63,966 bases of DNA from Liolophura sinensis (taxonomy: Eukaryota; Mollusca; Polyplacophora; Chitonida; Chitonidae), in NCBI RefSeq assembly GCF_032854445.1, contig NW_027018180.1:1-63966 (forward strand), in the 5' to 3' direction. The notes beneath the pieces are model-generated. The model had not been told where the DNA came from, did not search any database, and was given only the letters and a program-made list of their open reading frames with translations. How positions within the stretch are numbered: the stretch's first letter is position 1; the number at the start of each line of letters is the position of its first letter. Of this stretch, positions 36,203 through 50,177 are shown piece after piece. A program made the position numbers and the translations under genes.

Positions 36203-39200
36203 CTAAGCCCATTTAACTCACCCAGCAATTGCCTTACTTCTAAGTGCAAGACAATCTCAATGTCTTTATCTACGTGTAGAAAAACCACACCATTTGTACA
36301 TGAAAAACACAAGGTACTTGATACAGTCTGCTGTAAAAAGTACAACTAAACACTGACCCACTTCAGTAAGGTGCCAAAAGATGCGGAATTGAGCCAGGCA
36401 TCGGCAGCTGTTGAAAAATTGCAAATTTCCCTGGTTTCCATGGAGTAAGAGCCGTTGCTGGGCACGTGATTATGACATAAATGATCATTCAGTTGTCACT
36501 ACAGCCAAAAGGATTGGTCGGAGAGCAACGCGGTTTGCACCATTCGATTTTTCGTCACAAAATACGTCGGATTAGCCTCTTACCAGCAGCACTGGAACAG
36601 TTTTTCCACTTTTGCATTTTTGCCTGGTCTTTTTGTTAATTGAAATCGGCTACACTGTACTCTGTACAATCGCAACTGGTCATTACTATATTCAACTTTT
36701 GACTATAAGTTATGTGCCCTTCGGTAGCCCAGAAGACCTGAAATCTTTGGGCTAAGCCCATTTAACTCACCCAGCAATTGTCTTACATCTAAGTACAGGA
36801 CAATCTTAATGTCTTTATCTACGTGTAGAAAAACCACACCATTTGTACATGAAAAACACAAGGTACTTGATACAGTCTGCTGTAAAAACTACAACTAAAC
36901 ACTGACCCACATTTATAAGGTGCCAAAAGATGCGGAATTGGGCCAGGCATCGGCAGCTGTTAAAAAATTGCAAATATCCCTGGTTTCCATGGAGTAAGAG
37001 CCGTTGCTGGGCACGTGATTATGACATCAATGATCATTGAATTGTCGCTACAGCCAAAAGTATTGGTCGGAGAGCAACGCGGTTTGCACCATTCGATTTC
37101 TCGTCACAAAATACGTCGGATTAGCCTCTTGCCAGCAGCACTGGAACAGTTTTTCCACTTTTGCATTTTTGCCTGGTCTTTTTGTTAATTGAAATCGGCT
37201 ACACTGTACTCTGTACAATCGCGATTGGTCATTACTATATTCAACTTTTGACTATAAGTTATGTGCTTTTCGGTAGCCCAGAAGACGTCAAATCTTTGGG
37301 CTAAGCCCATTTAACTCACCCAGCAATTATCTTACTTCTAAGTCCAAGACAATCTCAATGTCTTTATCTACGTGTAGAAAAACCACACCATTTGTACGTG
37401 AAAAACACAAGGTACTTGATACAGTCTGCTGTAAAAAGTACAACTGAACACTGACCCACTTCAGTAAGGTGCCAAAAGATGCGGAATTGAGCCAGGCATC
37501 GGCAGCTGTTGAAAAATTGCAAATTTCCCTGGTTTCCATGGAGTAAGAGCCGTTGCTGGGCACGTGATTATGACATAAATAATCATTCAATTGTCACTAC
37601 AGCCAAAAGGATTGGTCGGAGAGCAACGCGGTTTGCACCATTCGATTTCTCGTCGCAAAATACGTCGGATTAGCCTCTTACCAGCAGCACTGGAACAGTT
37701 TTTCCACTTTTGCATTTTTGCCTGGTCTTTTTGTTAATTGAAATCGGCTACACTGTACTCTGTACAATCGCGACTGGTCATTACTATATTCAACTTTTGA
37801 CTATAAGTTATGTGCCCTTCGGTAGCCCAGAAGACCTGAAATCTTTGGGCTAAGCCCATTTAATTCACCCAGCAATTGTCTTACATCTAAGTACAGGACA
37901 ATCTCAATGTCTTTATCTACGTGTAGAAAAACCACACCATTTATACATGAAAAACACAAGGTACTTGATACAGTCTGCTGTAAAAACTACAACTAAACAC
38001 TGACCCACATTTATAAGGTGCCAAAAGATGCGGAATTGGGCCAGGCATCGGCAGCTGTTAAAAAATTGCAAATATCCCTGGTTTCCATGGAGTAAGAGCC
38101 GCTGCTGGGCACGTGATTATGACATCAATGATCATTGAATTGTCGCTACAGCCAAAAGTATTGGTCGGAGAGCAACGCGGTTTGCACCATTCGATTTCTT
38201 GTCACAAAATACGTCGGATTAGCCTCTTACCAGCAGCACTGGAACAGTTTTTCCACTTTTGCATTTTTGCCTGGTCTTTTTGTTAATTGAAATCGGCTAC
38301 ACTGTACTCTGTACAATCGCGACTGGTCATTACTATATTCAATTTTGACTATAAGTTATGTGCCCTTCGGTAGCCCAGAAGACGTCAAATCTTTGGGCTA
38401 AGCCCATTTAACTCACCCAGCAATTGTCTTACTTCTAAGTGCAAGACAATCTCAATGTCTTTATCTACGTGTAGAAAAACCACACCATTTGTACATAAAA
38501 AAAACACAAGGTACTTGATACAGCCTGCTGTAAAAAGTACAACTGAACACTGACCCACTTCAGTAAGGTGCCAAAAGATGCGGAATTGAGCCAGGCATCG
38601 GCAGCTGTTGAAAAATTGCAAATTTCTCTGGTTTCCATGGAGTAAGAGCCGTTGCTACGCACGTGATTATGACATAAATGATCATTGAATTGTCGCTACA
38701 GCCAAAAGTATTGGTCGGAGAGCAACGCGGATTGCACCATTCGATTTCTCGTCACAAAATACGTCGGATTAGCCTCTTACTAGTAGCACTGGAACAGTTT
38801 TTCCACTTTTGCATTTTTGCCTGGTCTTTTTGTTAATTGAAACCGGCTACACTGTACTCTGTACAATCGCGACTGGTCATTACTATATTCAACTTTTGAC
38901 TATAAGTTATGTGCCCTTCGGTAGCTCAGAAAACCTGAAATCTTTGGGCCAAGCCCATTTAACTCACCCAGCAATTGTCTTACTTCTAAGTGCAAGACAG
39001 TCTCAATGTCTTTATCTACGTGTAGAAAAACCACACCATTTGTACATAAAAAACACAAGGTACTTGATACAGTCTGCTGTAAAAAGTACAACTAAACACT
39101 GACCCACATTTATGAGGTGCCAAAATATGCGGAATTGGGCCAGGCATATGCAGCTGTTAAAAAATTGCAAATATCCCTGGTTTCCATGGAGTAAGAGCCG

Positions 39201-42200
39201 TTGCTGGGCACGTGATTATGACATCAATGATCATTGAATTGTCGCTACAGCCAAAAGTATTGGTCGGAGAACAACGCGGTTTGCACCATTCGATTTCTCG
39301 TCACAAAATACGTCGGATTAGCCTCTTACCAGCAGCACTGGAACAGTTTTTCCACTTTTTCATTTTTGCCTGGTCTTTTTGTTAATTGAAATCGGCTACA
39401 CTGTACTCTGTACAATCGCGACTGGTCATTACTATATTCAACTTTTGATTATAAGTTATGTGCCCTTCGGTAGCCCAGAAAACCTGAAATCTTTGGGCTA
39501 AGCCCATTTAACTCACCCAGCAATTGCCTTACTTCTAAGTGCAAGACAATCTCAATGTCTTTATCTACGTGTTGAAAAACCACACCATTTGTACATAAAA
39601 AACACAAGGTACTTGATACAGTCTGCTGTAAAAAGTACAACTAAACACTGACCCACATTTATAAGGTGCCAAAAGATGCGGAATTGGGCCAGGCATCGGC
39701 AGCTGTTAAAAAATTGCAAATATCCCTGGTTTCCATGGAGTAAGAGCCGTTGCTGGGCACGTGATTATGACATAAATGATCATTCAATTGTCACTACAGC
39801 CAAAAGTATTGGTCGGAGAGCAACGCGGTTTGCACCATTCGATTTCTCGTCACAAAATACGTCGGATTAGCCTCTTACCAGCAGCACTGGAACAGTTTTT
39901 CCACTTTTGCATTTTTACCTGGTTTTTTGTTAATTGAAATCGGCTACACTGTACTCTGTACAATCGCGACTGGTCATTACTATATTCAACTTTTGACTAT
40001 AAGTTATGTGCCCTTCGGTAGCCCAGAAGACGTCAAATCTTTGGGCTAAGCCCATTTAACTCACCCAGCAATTGCCTTACTTCTAAGTGCAAGACAATCT
40101 CAATGTCTTTATCTACGTGTAGAAAAACCACACCATTTATACGTGAAAAACATAAGGTACTTGATACAGTCTGCTGTAAAAAGTACAACTGAACACTGAC
40201 CCACTTCAGTAAGGCGCCAAAAGATACGGAATTGAGCCAGGCATCGGCAGCTGTTGAAAAATTGCAAATTTCCCTGGTTTCCATGGAGTAAGAGCCGTTG
40301 CTACGCACGTGATTATGACATCAATGATCATTCAATTGTCGCTACAGCCAAAAGGATTGGTCGGAGAGCAACGCGGTTTGCACCATTCGATTTCTCGTCA
40401 CAAAATACGTCGGATTAGCCTCTTACCAGCAGCACTGGAACAGTTTTTCCACTTTTGCATTTTTGTCTGGTCTTTTTGTTAATTGAAATCGGCTACACTG
40501 TACTCTGTACAATCGCGACTGGTCATTACTATATTCAACTTTTGACTATAAGTTATGTGCCCTTCGGTAGCCCAGAAGACCTGAAATCTTTGGGCTAAGC
40601 CCATTTAACTCACCCAGCAATTGTCTTACATCTAACTACAGGACAATCTCAATGTCTTCATCTACGTGTAGAAAAACCACACCATTTATACATGAAAAAC
40701 ACAAGGTACTTGATACAGTCTGCTGTAAAAACTACAACTAAACACTGACCCACATTTATAAGGTGCCAAAAGATGCGGAATTGGGCCAGGCATCGGCAGC
40801 TGTTAAAAAATTGCAAATACCCCTGGTTTCCATGGAGTAAGAGCCGTTGCTGGGCACGTGATTATGACATCAATGATCATTGAATTGTCGCTACAGCCAA
40901 AAGTATTGGTCGGAGAGCAACGCGGTTTGCACCATTCGATTTCTCGTCACAAAATACGTCGGATTAGCCTCTTACCAGCAGCACTGGAACAGTTTTTCCA
41001 CTTTTTCATTTTTGCCTGGTCTTTTTGTTATTTGAAATCGGCTACACTGTACTCTGTACAATCGCGACTGGTCATTACTATATTCAATTTTTGACTATAA
41101 GTTATGTGCCCTTCGGTAGCCCAGAAGACCTGAAATCTTTGGGCTAAGCCCATTTAACTCACCCAGCAATTGCCTTACTTCTAAGTGCAAGACAATCTCA
41201 ATGTCTTTATCTACGTGTAGAAAAACCAGACCATTTGTACGTGAAAAACACAAGGTACTTGATACAGTCTGCTGTAAAAAGTACAACTGAACACTGACCC
41301 ACTTTAGTAAGGTGCCAAAAGATGCGGAATTGAGCCAGGCATCGGCAGCTGTTGAAAAATTGCAAATTTCCCTGGTTTCCATGGAGTAAGAGCCGTTGCT
41401 GGGCACGTGATTATGACATAAATGATCATTCACTTGTCACTACAGCCAAAAGTATTGGTCGGAGAGCAACGCGGATTGCACCATTCGATTTGTCGTCACA
41501 AAATACATCGGATTAGCCTCTTACCAGCAGCACTGGAACAATTTTTCCAATTTTGCATTTTTGCCTGGTCTTTTTGTTAATTGAAATCGGCAACACTGTA
41601 CTATGTACCATCGCGACTGGTCATTACTATATTCAACTTTTGACTATAAGTTATGTGCCCTTCGGTTGCCCAGAAGACCTGAAATCTTTGGGCTAAGCCC
41701 ATTTAACTCACCCAGCAATTGCCTTACTTCTAAGTGCAAGACAATCTCAATGTCTTTATCTACGTGTAGAAAAACCACACCATTTGTACGTGAAAAACAC
41801 AAGGTACTTGATACAGTCTGCTGTAAAAAGTACAACTGAACACTGACCCACTTCAGTAAGGTGCCAAAAGATGCGGAATTGAGCCAGGAATCGGCAGCTG
41901 TTGAAAAATTGCAAATTTCCCTGGTTTCCATGGAGTAAGAGCCGTTGCTGGGCACGTGATTATGACATAAATGATCATTCAATAGTCACTACAGCCAAAA
42001 GGATTGGTCGGAGAGCAACGCGGTTTGCACCATTCGATTTCTCGTCACAAAATACGTCGGATTAGCCTCTTACCAGCAGCACTGGAACAGTTTTTCCACT
42101 TTTGCATTTTTGCCTGGTCTTTTTGTTAATTGAAATCGGCTACACTGTACTCTGTACAATCGCGACTGGTCATTACTATATTCAACTTTTGACTATAAGT

Positions 42201-44199
42201 TATGTGCCCTTCGGTTGCCCAGAAGACCTGAAATCTTTGGGCTAAGCCCATTTAACTCACCCAGCAATTGCCTTACTTCTAAGTGCAAGACAATCTCAAT
42301 GTCTTTATCTACGTGTAGAAAAACCACACCATTTGCTACGTGAAAAACACAAGGTACTTGATACAGTCTGCTGTAAAAAGTACAACTGAACACTGACCCA
42401 CTTCAGTAAGGTGCCAAAAGATGCGGAATTGAGCCAGGAATCGGCAGCTGTTGAAAAATTGCAAATTTCCCTGGTTTCCATGGAGTAAGAGCCGTTGCTG
42501 GGCACGTGATTATGACATAAATGATCATTCAATTGTCACTACAGCCAAAAGGATGGTCGGAGAGCAACGCGGTTTGCACCATTCGATTTCTCGTCACAAA
42601 ATACGTCGGATTAGCCTCTTACCAGCAGCACTGGAACAGTTTTTCCACTTTTGCATTTTTGCCTGGTCTTTTTGTTAATTGAAATCGGCTACACTGTACT
42701 CTGTACAATCGCGACTGGTCATTACTATATTCAACTTTTGACTATAAGTTATGTGCCCTTCGGTAGCCCAGAAGACCTGAAATCTTTGGGCTAAGCCCAT
42801 TTAACTCACCCAGCAATTGTCTTACATCTAAGTACAGGACAATCTTAATGTCTTTATCTACGTGTAGAAAAACCACACCATTTGTACATGAAAAACACAA
42901 GGTACTTGATAAAGTCTGCTGTAAAAAACTACAACTAAACACTGACCCACATTTATAAGGTGCCAAAAGATGCGGAATTGGGCCAGGCATCGGCAGCTAT
43001 TAAAAATTGCAAATATCCCTGGTTTCCATGGAGTAAGAGCCGTTGCTAGGCACGTGATTATGACATCAATGATCATTGAATTGTCGCTACAGCCAAAAGT
43101 ATTGGTCGGAGAGCAACGCGGTTTGCACCATTCGATTTCTCGTCACAAAGTACGTCGGATTAGCCTCTTACCAGCAGCACTGGAACAGTTTTTCCACTTT
43201 TGCATTTTTGCCTGGTCTTTTTGTTAATTGAAATCGGCTACACTGTACTCTGTACAATCGCGACTGGTCATTACTATATTCAACTTTTGACTATAAGTTA
43301 TGTGCCCTTCGGTAGCCCAGAAGACGTCAAATCTTTAGGCTAAGCCCATTTAACTCACCCAGCAATTGTCTTACTTCTAAGTCCAAGACAATCTCAATGT
43401 CTTTATCTACGTGTAGAAAAAACCACACCATTTGTACATGAAAAACACAAGGTACTTGATACAGTCTGCTGTAAAAAGTACAACTGAACACTGACCCACT
43501 TCAGTAAGGTGCCAAAAGATTCGGAATTGAGCCAGGCATCGGCAGCTGTTGAAAAATTGCAAATTTCCCTGGTTTCCATGGAGTAAGAGCCGTTGCTACG
43601 CACGTGATTATGACATAAATGATCATTCAATTGTCGCTACAGCCAAAAAGTTTTGGTCGGAGAGCAACGCGGTTTGCACCATTCGATTTGTCGTCACAAA
43701 ATACGTCGGATTAGCCTCTTACCAGCAGCACTGGAACAATTTTTCCAATTTTGCATTTTTGCCTGGTCTTTTTGTTAATTGAAATCGGCTACACTGTACT
43801 CTGTACAATCGCGACTGGTCATTACTATATTCAACTTTTCACTATAAGTTATGTGCCCTTCGGTAGCCCAGAAGACCTGAAATCTTTGGGCTAAGCCCAT
43901 TTAACTCACCCAGCAATTGCCTTACTTCTAAGTGCAAGACAATCTCAATGTCTTTATCTACGTGTAGAAAAACCACACCATTTGTACGTGAAAAACACAA
44001 GGTACTTGATACAGTCTGCTGTAAAAAGTACAACTGAACACTGACCCACTTCAGTAAGGTGCCAAAAGATGCGGAATTGAGCCAGGAATCGGCAGCTGTT
44101 GAAAAATTGCAAATATCCCTGGTTTCCATGGAGTAAGAGCCGTTGCTGGGCACGTGATTATGACATAACTGATCATTCAATTGTCACTACAGCCAAAAG

Positions 44200-46385
44200 T
44201 ATTGGTCGGAGAGCAACGCGGATTGCACCATTCGATTTGTCGTCACAAAATACGTCGGATTAGCCTCTTACCACCAGCACTGGAACAATTTTTCCAATTT
44301 TGCATTTTTGCCTGGTCTTTTTGTTAATTGAAATCGGCTACACTGTACTCTGTACCATCGCGACTGGTCATTACTATATTCAACTTTTGACTATAAGTTA
44401 TGTGCCCTTCGGTTGCCCAGAAGACCTGAAATCTTTGGGCTAAGCCCATTTAACTCACCCAGCAATTGCCTTACTTCTAAGTGCAAGACAATCTCAATGT
44501 CTTTATCTACGTGTAGAAAAACCACACCATTTGTACGTGAAAAACACAAGGTACTTGATACAGTCTGCTGTAAAAAGTACAACTGAACACTGACCCACTT
44601 CAGTAAGGTGCCAAAAGATGCGGAATTGAGCCAGGCATCGGCAGCTGTTGAAAAATTGCAAATTTCCCTGGTTTCCATGGAGTAAGAGCCGTTGCTGTGC
44701 ACGTGATTATGACATAAATGATCATTCAATTGTCACTACAGCCAAAAGTATTGGTCGGAGAGCAACGCGGATTGCACCATTCGATTTGTCGTCACAAAAT
44801 ACGTCGGATTAGCCTCTTACCAGCAGCACTGGAACAATTTTTCCAATTTTGCATTTTTGCCTGGTCTTTTTGTTAATTGAAATCGGCTACACTGTACTAT
44901 GTACCATCGCGACTGGTCATTACTATATTCAACTTTTGACTATAAGTTATGTGCCCTTCGGTTGCCCAGAAGACCTGAAATCTTTGGGCTAAGCCCATTT
45001 AACTCACCCAGCAATTGCCTTACTTCTAAGTGCAAGACAATCTCAATGTCTTTATCTACGTGTAGAAAAACCACACCATTTGTACATGAAAAACACAAGG
45101 TACTTGATACAGTCTGCTGTAAAAAGTACAACTGAACACTGACCCACTTCAGTAAGGTGCCAAAAGATGCGGAATTGAGCCAGGAATCGGCAGCTGTTGA
45201 AAAATTGCAAATTTCCCTGGTTTCCATGGAGTAAGAGCCGTTGCTGGGCACGTGATTATGACATAAATGATCATTCAATTGTCACTACAGCCAAAAGGAT
45301 TGGTCGGAGAGCAACGCGGATTGCACCATTCGATTTGTCGTCACAAAATACGTCGGATTAGCCTCTTACCACCAGCACTGGAACAATTTTTCCAATTTTG
45401 CATTTTTGCCTGGTCTTTTTGTTAATTGAAATCGGCTACACTGTACTCTGTACCATCGCGACTGGTCATTACTATATTCAACTTTTGACTATAAGTTATG
45501 TGCCCTTCGGTTGCCCAGAAGACCTGAAATCTTTGGGCTAAGCCCATTTAACTCACCCAGCAATTGCCTTACTTCTAAGTGCAAGACAATCTCAATGTCT
45601 TTATCTACGTGTAGAAAAACCACACCATTTGTACGTGAAAAACACAAGGTACTTGATACAGTCTGCTGTAAAAAGTACAACTGAACACTGACCCACTTCA
45701 GTAAGGTGCCAAAAGATGCGGAATTGAGCCAGGCATCGGCAGCTGTTGAAAAATTGCAAATTTCCCTGGTTTCCATGGAGTAAGAGCCGTTGCTGTGCAC
45801 GTGATTATGACATAAATGATCATTCAATTGTCACTACAGCCAAAAGTATTGGTCGGAGAGCAACGCGGATTGCACCATTCGATTTGTCGTCACAAAATAC
45901 GTCGGATTAGCCTCTTACCAGCAGCACTGGAACAATTTTTCCAATTTTGCATTTTTGCCTGGTCTTTTTGTTAATTGAAATCGGCTACACTGTACTATGT
46001 ACCATCGCGACTGGTCATTACTATATTCAACTTTTGACTATAAGTTATGTGCCCTTCGGTTGCCCAGAAGACCTGAAATCTTTGGGCTAAGCCCATTTAA
46101 CTCACCCAGCAATTGCCTTACTTCTAAGTGCAAGACAATCTCAATGTCTTTATCTACGTGTAGAAAAACCACACCATTTGTACATGAAAAACACAAGGTA
46201 CTTGATACAGTCTGCTGTAAAAAGTACAACTGAACACTGACCCACTTCAGTAAGGTGCCAAAAGATGCGGAATTGAGCCAGGAATCGGCAGCTGTTGAAA
46301 AATTGCAAATTTCCCTGGTTTCCATGGAGTAAGAGCCGTTGCTGGGCACGTGATTATGACATAAATGATCATTCAATTGTCACTA
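44200..46385 (+). repeat. Dimeric higher-order repeat (1098 bp x 2)
   Basis: 44200-45290 and 45298-46385 are nearly identical at an offset of 1098 bp. They alternate TACCACCAGCACTGG with TACCAGCAGCACTGG, CTCTGTACCATCG with CTATGTACCATCG, and GTTGCTGTGCACG with GTTGCTGGGCACG. One difference is GTATTGG versus GGATTGG near 44200 and 45294. Near-identity implies recent duplication or conversion. Confidence 0.82.
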
Positions 46386-48173
46386 CAGCCAAAAGGATTG
46401 GTCGGAGAGCAACGCGGTTTGCACCATTCGATTTCTCGTCACAAAATACGTCGGATTAGCCTCTCTACGAGCAGCACTGGAACAGTTTTTCCACTTTTGC
46501 ATTTTTGCCTGGTCTTTTTGTTAATTGAAATCGGCTACACTGTACTCTGTACAATCGCGACTGGTCATTACTATATTCAACTTTTGACTATAAGTTATGT
46601 GCCCTTCGGTAGCCCAGAAGACCTGAAATCTTTGGGCTAAGCCCATTTAACTCACCCAGCAATTGTCTTACATCTAAGTACAGGACAATCTTAATGTCTT
46701 TATCTACGTGTAGAAAAACCACACCATTTGTACATGAAAAACACAAGGTACTTGATACAGTCTGCTGTAAAAACTACAACTAAACACTGACCCACATTTA
46801 TAAGGTGCCAAAAGATGCGGAATTGGGCCAGGCATCGGCAGCTGTTGAAAAATTGCAAATATCCCTGGTTTCCATGGAGTAAGAGCCGTTGCTGGGCACG
46901 TGATTATGACATCAATGATCATTGAATTGTCGCTACAGCAAAAAGTATTGGTCGGAGAGCAACGCGGTTTGCACCATTCGATTTCTCGTCACAAAATACG
47001 TCGGATTAGCCTCTTACCAGCAGCACTGGAACAGTTTTTCCACTTTTTCATTTTTGCCTGGTCTTTTTGTTAATTGAAATCGGCTACACTGTACTCTGTA
47101 CAATCGCGACTGGTCATTACTATATTCAACTTTTGACTATAAGTTATGTGCCCTTCGGTAGCCCAGAAGACCTGAAATCTTTGGGCTAAGCCCATTTAAC
47201 TCACCCAGCAATTGCCTTACTTCTAAGTGCAAGACAATCTCAATGTCTTTATCTACGTGTAGAAAAACCAGACCATTTGTACGTGAAAAACACAAGGTAC
47301 TTGATACAGTCTGCTGTAAAAAGTACAACTAAACACTGACCCACATTTATAAGGTGCCAAAAGATGCGGAATTGGGCCAAGCATCGGCAGCTGTTAAAAA
47401 ATTGCAAATATCCCTGGTTTCCATGGAGTAAGAGCCGTTACTGTGCACGTGATTATGACATAAATGATCATTGAATTGTCACTACAGCCAAAAGTATTAG
47501 TCGGAGAGCAACGCGGTTTGCACCATTCGATTTCTCGTCACAAAATACGTCGGATTAGCCTCTTACCAGCAGCACTGGAACAGTTTTTCCACTTTTGCAT
47601 TTTTGCCTGGTCTTTTTGTTAATTGAAATCGGCTACACTGTACTATGTACAATCGCGACTGGTCATTACTATATTCAACTTTTGACTATAAGTTATGTGC
47701 CCTTCGGTAGCCCAGAAGACCTGAAATCTTTGGGCCAAGCCCATTTAACTCACCGAGCAATTGCCTTAATTCTAAGTGTAAGACAATCTCAATGTCTTTA
47801 TCTACGTGTGGAAAAACCAGACCATTTGTACATAAAACACACATAGTACTTGATACAGTCTGCTGTAAAAAGTACAACTAAACACTGACCCACATTTATC
47901 AGGTGCCAAAAGATGCGGAATTGGGCCAAGCATCGGCAGCTGTTAAAAAATTGCAAATATCCCTGGTTTCCATGGAGTAAGAGCCGTTGCTGGGCACGTG
48001 ATTATGACATCATTATTCATTGAATTGTCCTTACAGCCAAAAGTGTTGGTCGGAGAGCAACGCGGTTTGCACCATTCGATTCCTCGTCACAAAATACGTC
48101 GGATTAGCCTCTTACCAGCAGCACTGGAACAGTTTTTCCACTTTTGCATTTTTGCCTGGTCTTTTTGTTAAGT

Positions 48174-48185
48174 GAAATCTTTGGG
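48174..48185. repeat. 98-bp deletion junction in monomer (2 of 3)
   Basis: Same GAAATCTTTGGGC join, with a private TTAAGTGAAATC instead of TTAATTGAAATC just before it. Confidence 0.88.
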
Positions 48186-49744
48186 CTAAGCCCATTTAAC
48201 TCACCCAGCAATTGCCTTACTTCTAAGTGCAAGACAATCTCAATGTCTTTATCTACGTGTAGAAAAACCACACCATTTGTACATGAAAAACACAAGGTAC
48301 TTGATACAGTCTGCTGTAAAAAGTACAACTAAACACTGACCCACTTCAGTAAGGTGCCAAAAGATGCGGAATTGAGCCAGGCATCGGCAGCTGTTGAAAA
48401 ATTGCAAATTTCCCTGGTTTCCATGGAGTAAGAGCCGTTGCTGGGCACGTGATTATGACATAAATGATCATTCAATTGTCACCACAGCCAAAAGTATTGG
48501 TCGGAGAGCAACGCGTTTGGCACCATTCGATTTCTCGTCACAAAATACGTCGGATTAGCCTCTTACCAGCAGCACTGGAACAGTTTTTCCACTTTTGCAT
48601 TTTTACCTGGTCTTTTTGTTAATTGAAATCGGCTACACTGTACTCTGTACAATCGCGACTGGTCATTACTATATTCAACTTTTCACTATAAGTTATGTGC
48701 CCTTCGGTAGCCCAGAAGACCTGAAATCTTTGGGCTAAGCCCATTTAACTCACCCAGCAATTGCCTTACTTCTAAGTCCAAGACAATCTCAATGTCTTTA
48801 TCTACGTGTAGAAAAACCAGACCATTTGTACATAAAAAACACAAGGTACTTGATACAGTCTGCTGTAAAAAGTACAACTGAACACTGACCCACTTCAGCA
48901 AGGTGCCAAAAGATGCGAAATTGAGCCAGGCATCGGCAGCTGTTGAAAAATTGCAAATTTTCATGGTTTCCATGGAGTAAGAGCCGTTGCTGGGCACGTG
49001 ATTATGACATAAATGATCATTCAATTGTCACTACAGCCAAAAGTATTGGTCAGAGAGCAACGCGGTTTGCACCATTCGATTTCTCGTCACAAAATACGTC
49101 GGATTAGCCTCTTACCAGCAGCACTGGAACAGTTTTTCCATTTTTGCATTTTTACCTGGTCTTTTTGTTAATTGAAATCGGCTACACTGTACTCTGTACA
49201 ATCGCGACTGGTCATTACTATATTCAACTTTTGACTATAAGTTATGTGCCCTTCGGTAGCCCAGAAGACGTCAAATCTTTGGGCTAAGCCCATTTAACTC
49301 ACCCAGCAATTGTCTTACTTCTAAGTCGAAGACAATCTCAATGTCTTTATCTACGTGTAGAAAAACAACACCATTTGTACATAAAAAACACAAGGTACTT
49401 GATACAGTCTGCTGTAAAAAGTACAACTGACCACAGACCCACATGAATAAGGTGCCAAAAGATTCGGAATTGAGCCAGGCATCGGCAGCTGTTAAAAAAT
49501 TGCAAATTTCCCTGGTTTCCATGGAGTAAGAGCCGTTGCTGTGCACGTGATTATGACATAAATAATCATTCAATTGTCGCAACAGCCAAAAGTATTGGTC
49601 GGAGAGCAACGCGGATTGCACAATTTTATTTCTCGTCACAAAATACGTCGGATTAGCCTCTTAGTAGTAGCACTGGAAAAGTTTTTCCACTTTTGCATTT
49701 TTGCCTGGTCTTTTTGTTAATTGAAACCGGCTACACTGTACTCG

Positions 49745-49750
49745 ACTAGT
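49745..49750. repeat. Private 11-bp deletion in one monomer
   Basis: CTGTACTCGACTAGTC occurs here, where other monomers read CTGTACTCTGTACAATCGCGAC. Eleven bases (TGTACAATCGC) are missing. The paired copy at about 57867 retains them, so this loss followed the 8126-bp duplication or is an assembly artefact. Confidence 0.75.
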
Positions 49751-49772
49751 CATTACTATATTCAACTTTTGA

Positions 49773-50177
49773 CTATAAGTTATGTGCCCTTCGGTAGCCC
49801 AGAAGACCTGAAATCTTTGGGCTAAGCCCATTTAACTCACCCAGCAATTGCCTTACTTCTAAGTGCAAGACAATCTCAATGTCTTTTTCTACGTGTAGAA
49901 AAACCACACCATTTGTACGTGAAAAACACAAGGTACTTGATACAGTCTGCTGTAAAAAGTACAACTGAACACTGACCCACTTCAGTAAGGTGCCAAAAGA
50001 TGCGGAATTGAGCCAGACATCGGCAGCTGTTGAAAAATTGCAAATTTTCCTGGTTTCCATGGAGTAAGAGCCGTTGCTGGGCACGTGATTATGACATAAA
50101 TGATCATTCAATTGTCGCAACAGCCAAAAGTATTGGTCGGAGAGCAACGCAGATTGCACCATTTGATTTCTCGTCAC
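49773..50177 (-). other. Longest clean minus-strand satellite frame (134 codons), not called a gene
   Basis: One minus-strand frame is open for 100-137 codons in many monomers because the unit length is divisible by three and stops are few. Here the usual TAG-TGA pair near the palindrome has become TTG-CGA, extending the frame upstream. The predicted peptide has no signal peptide, domain or motif I recognise, and the frame varies among units through substitutions, stops and indels. I treat it as a by-product of the repeat, not a coding sequence. Confidence 0.25.
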
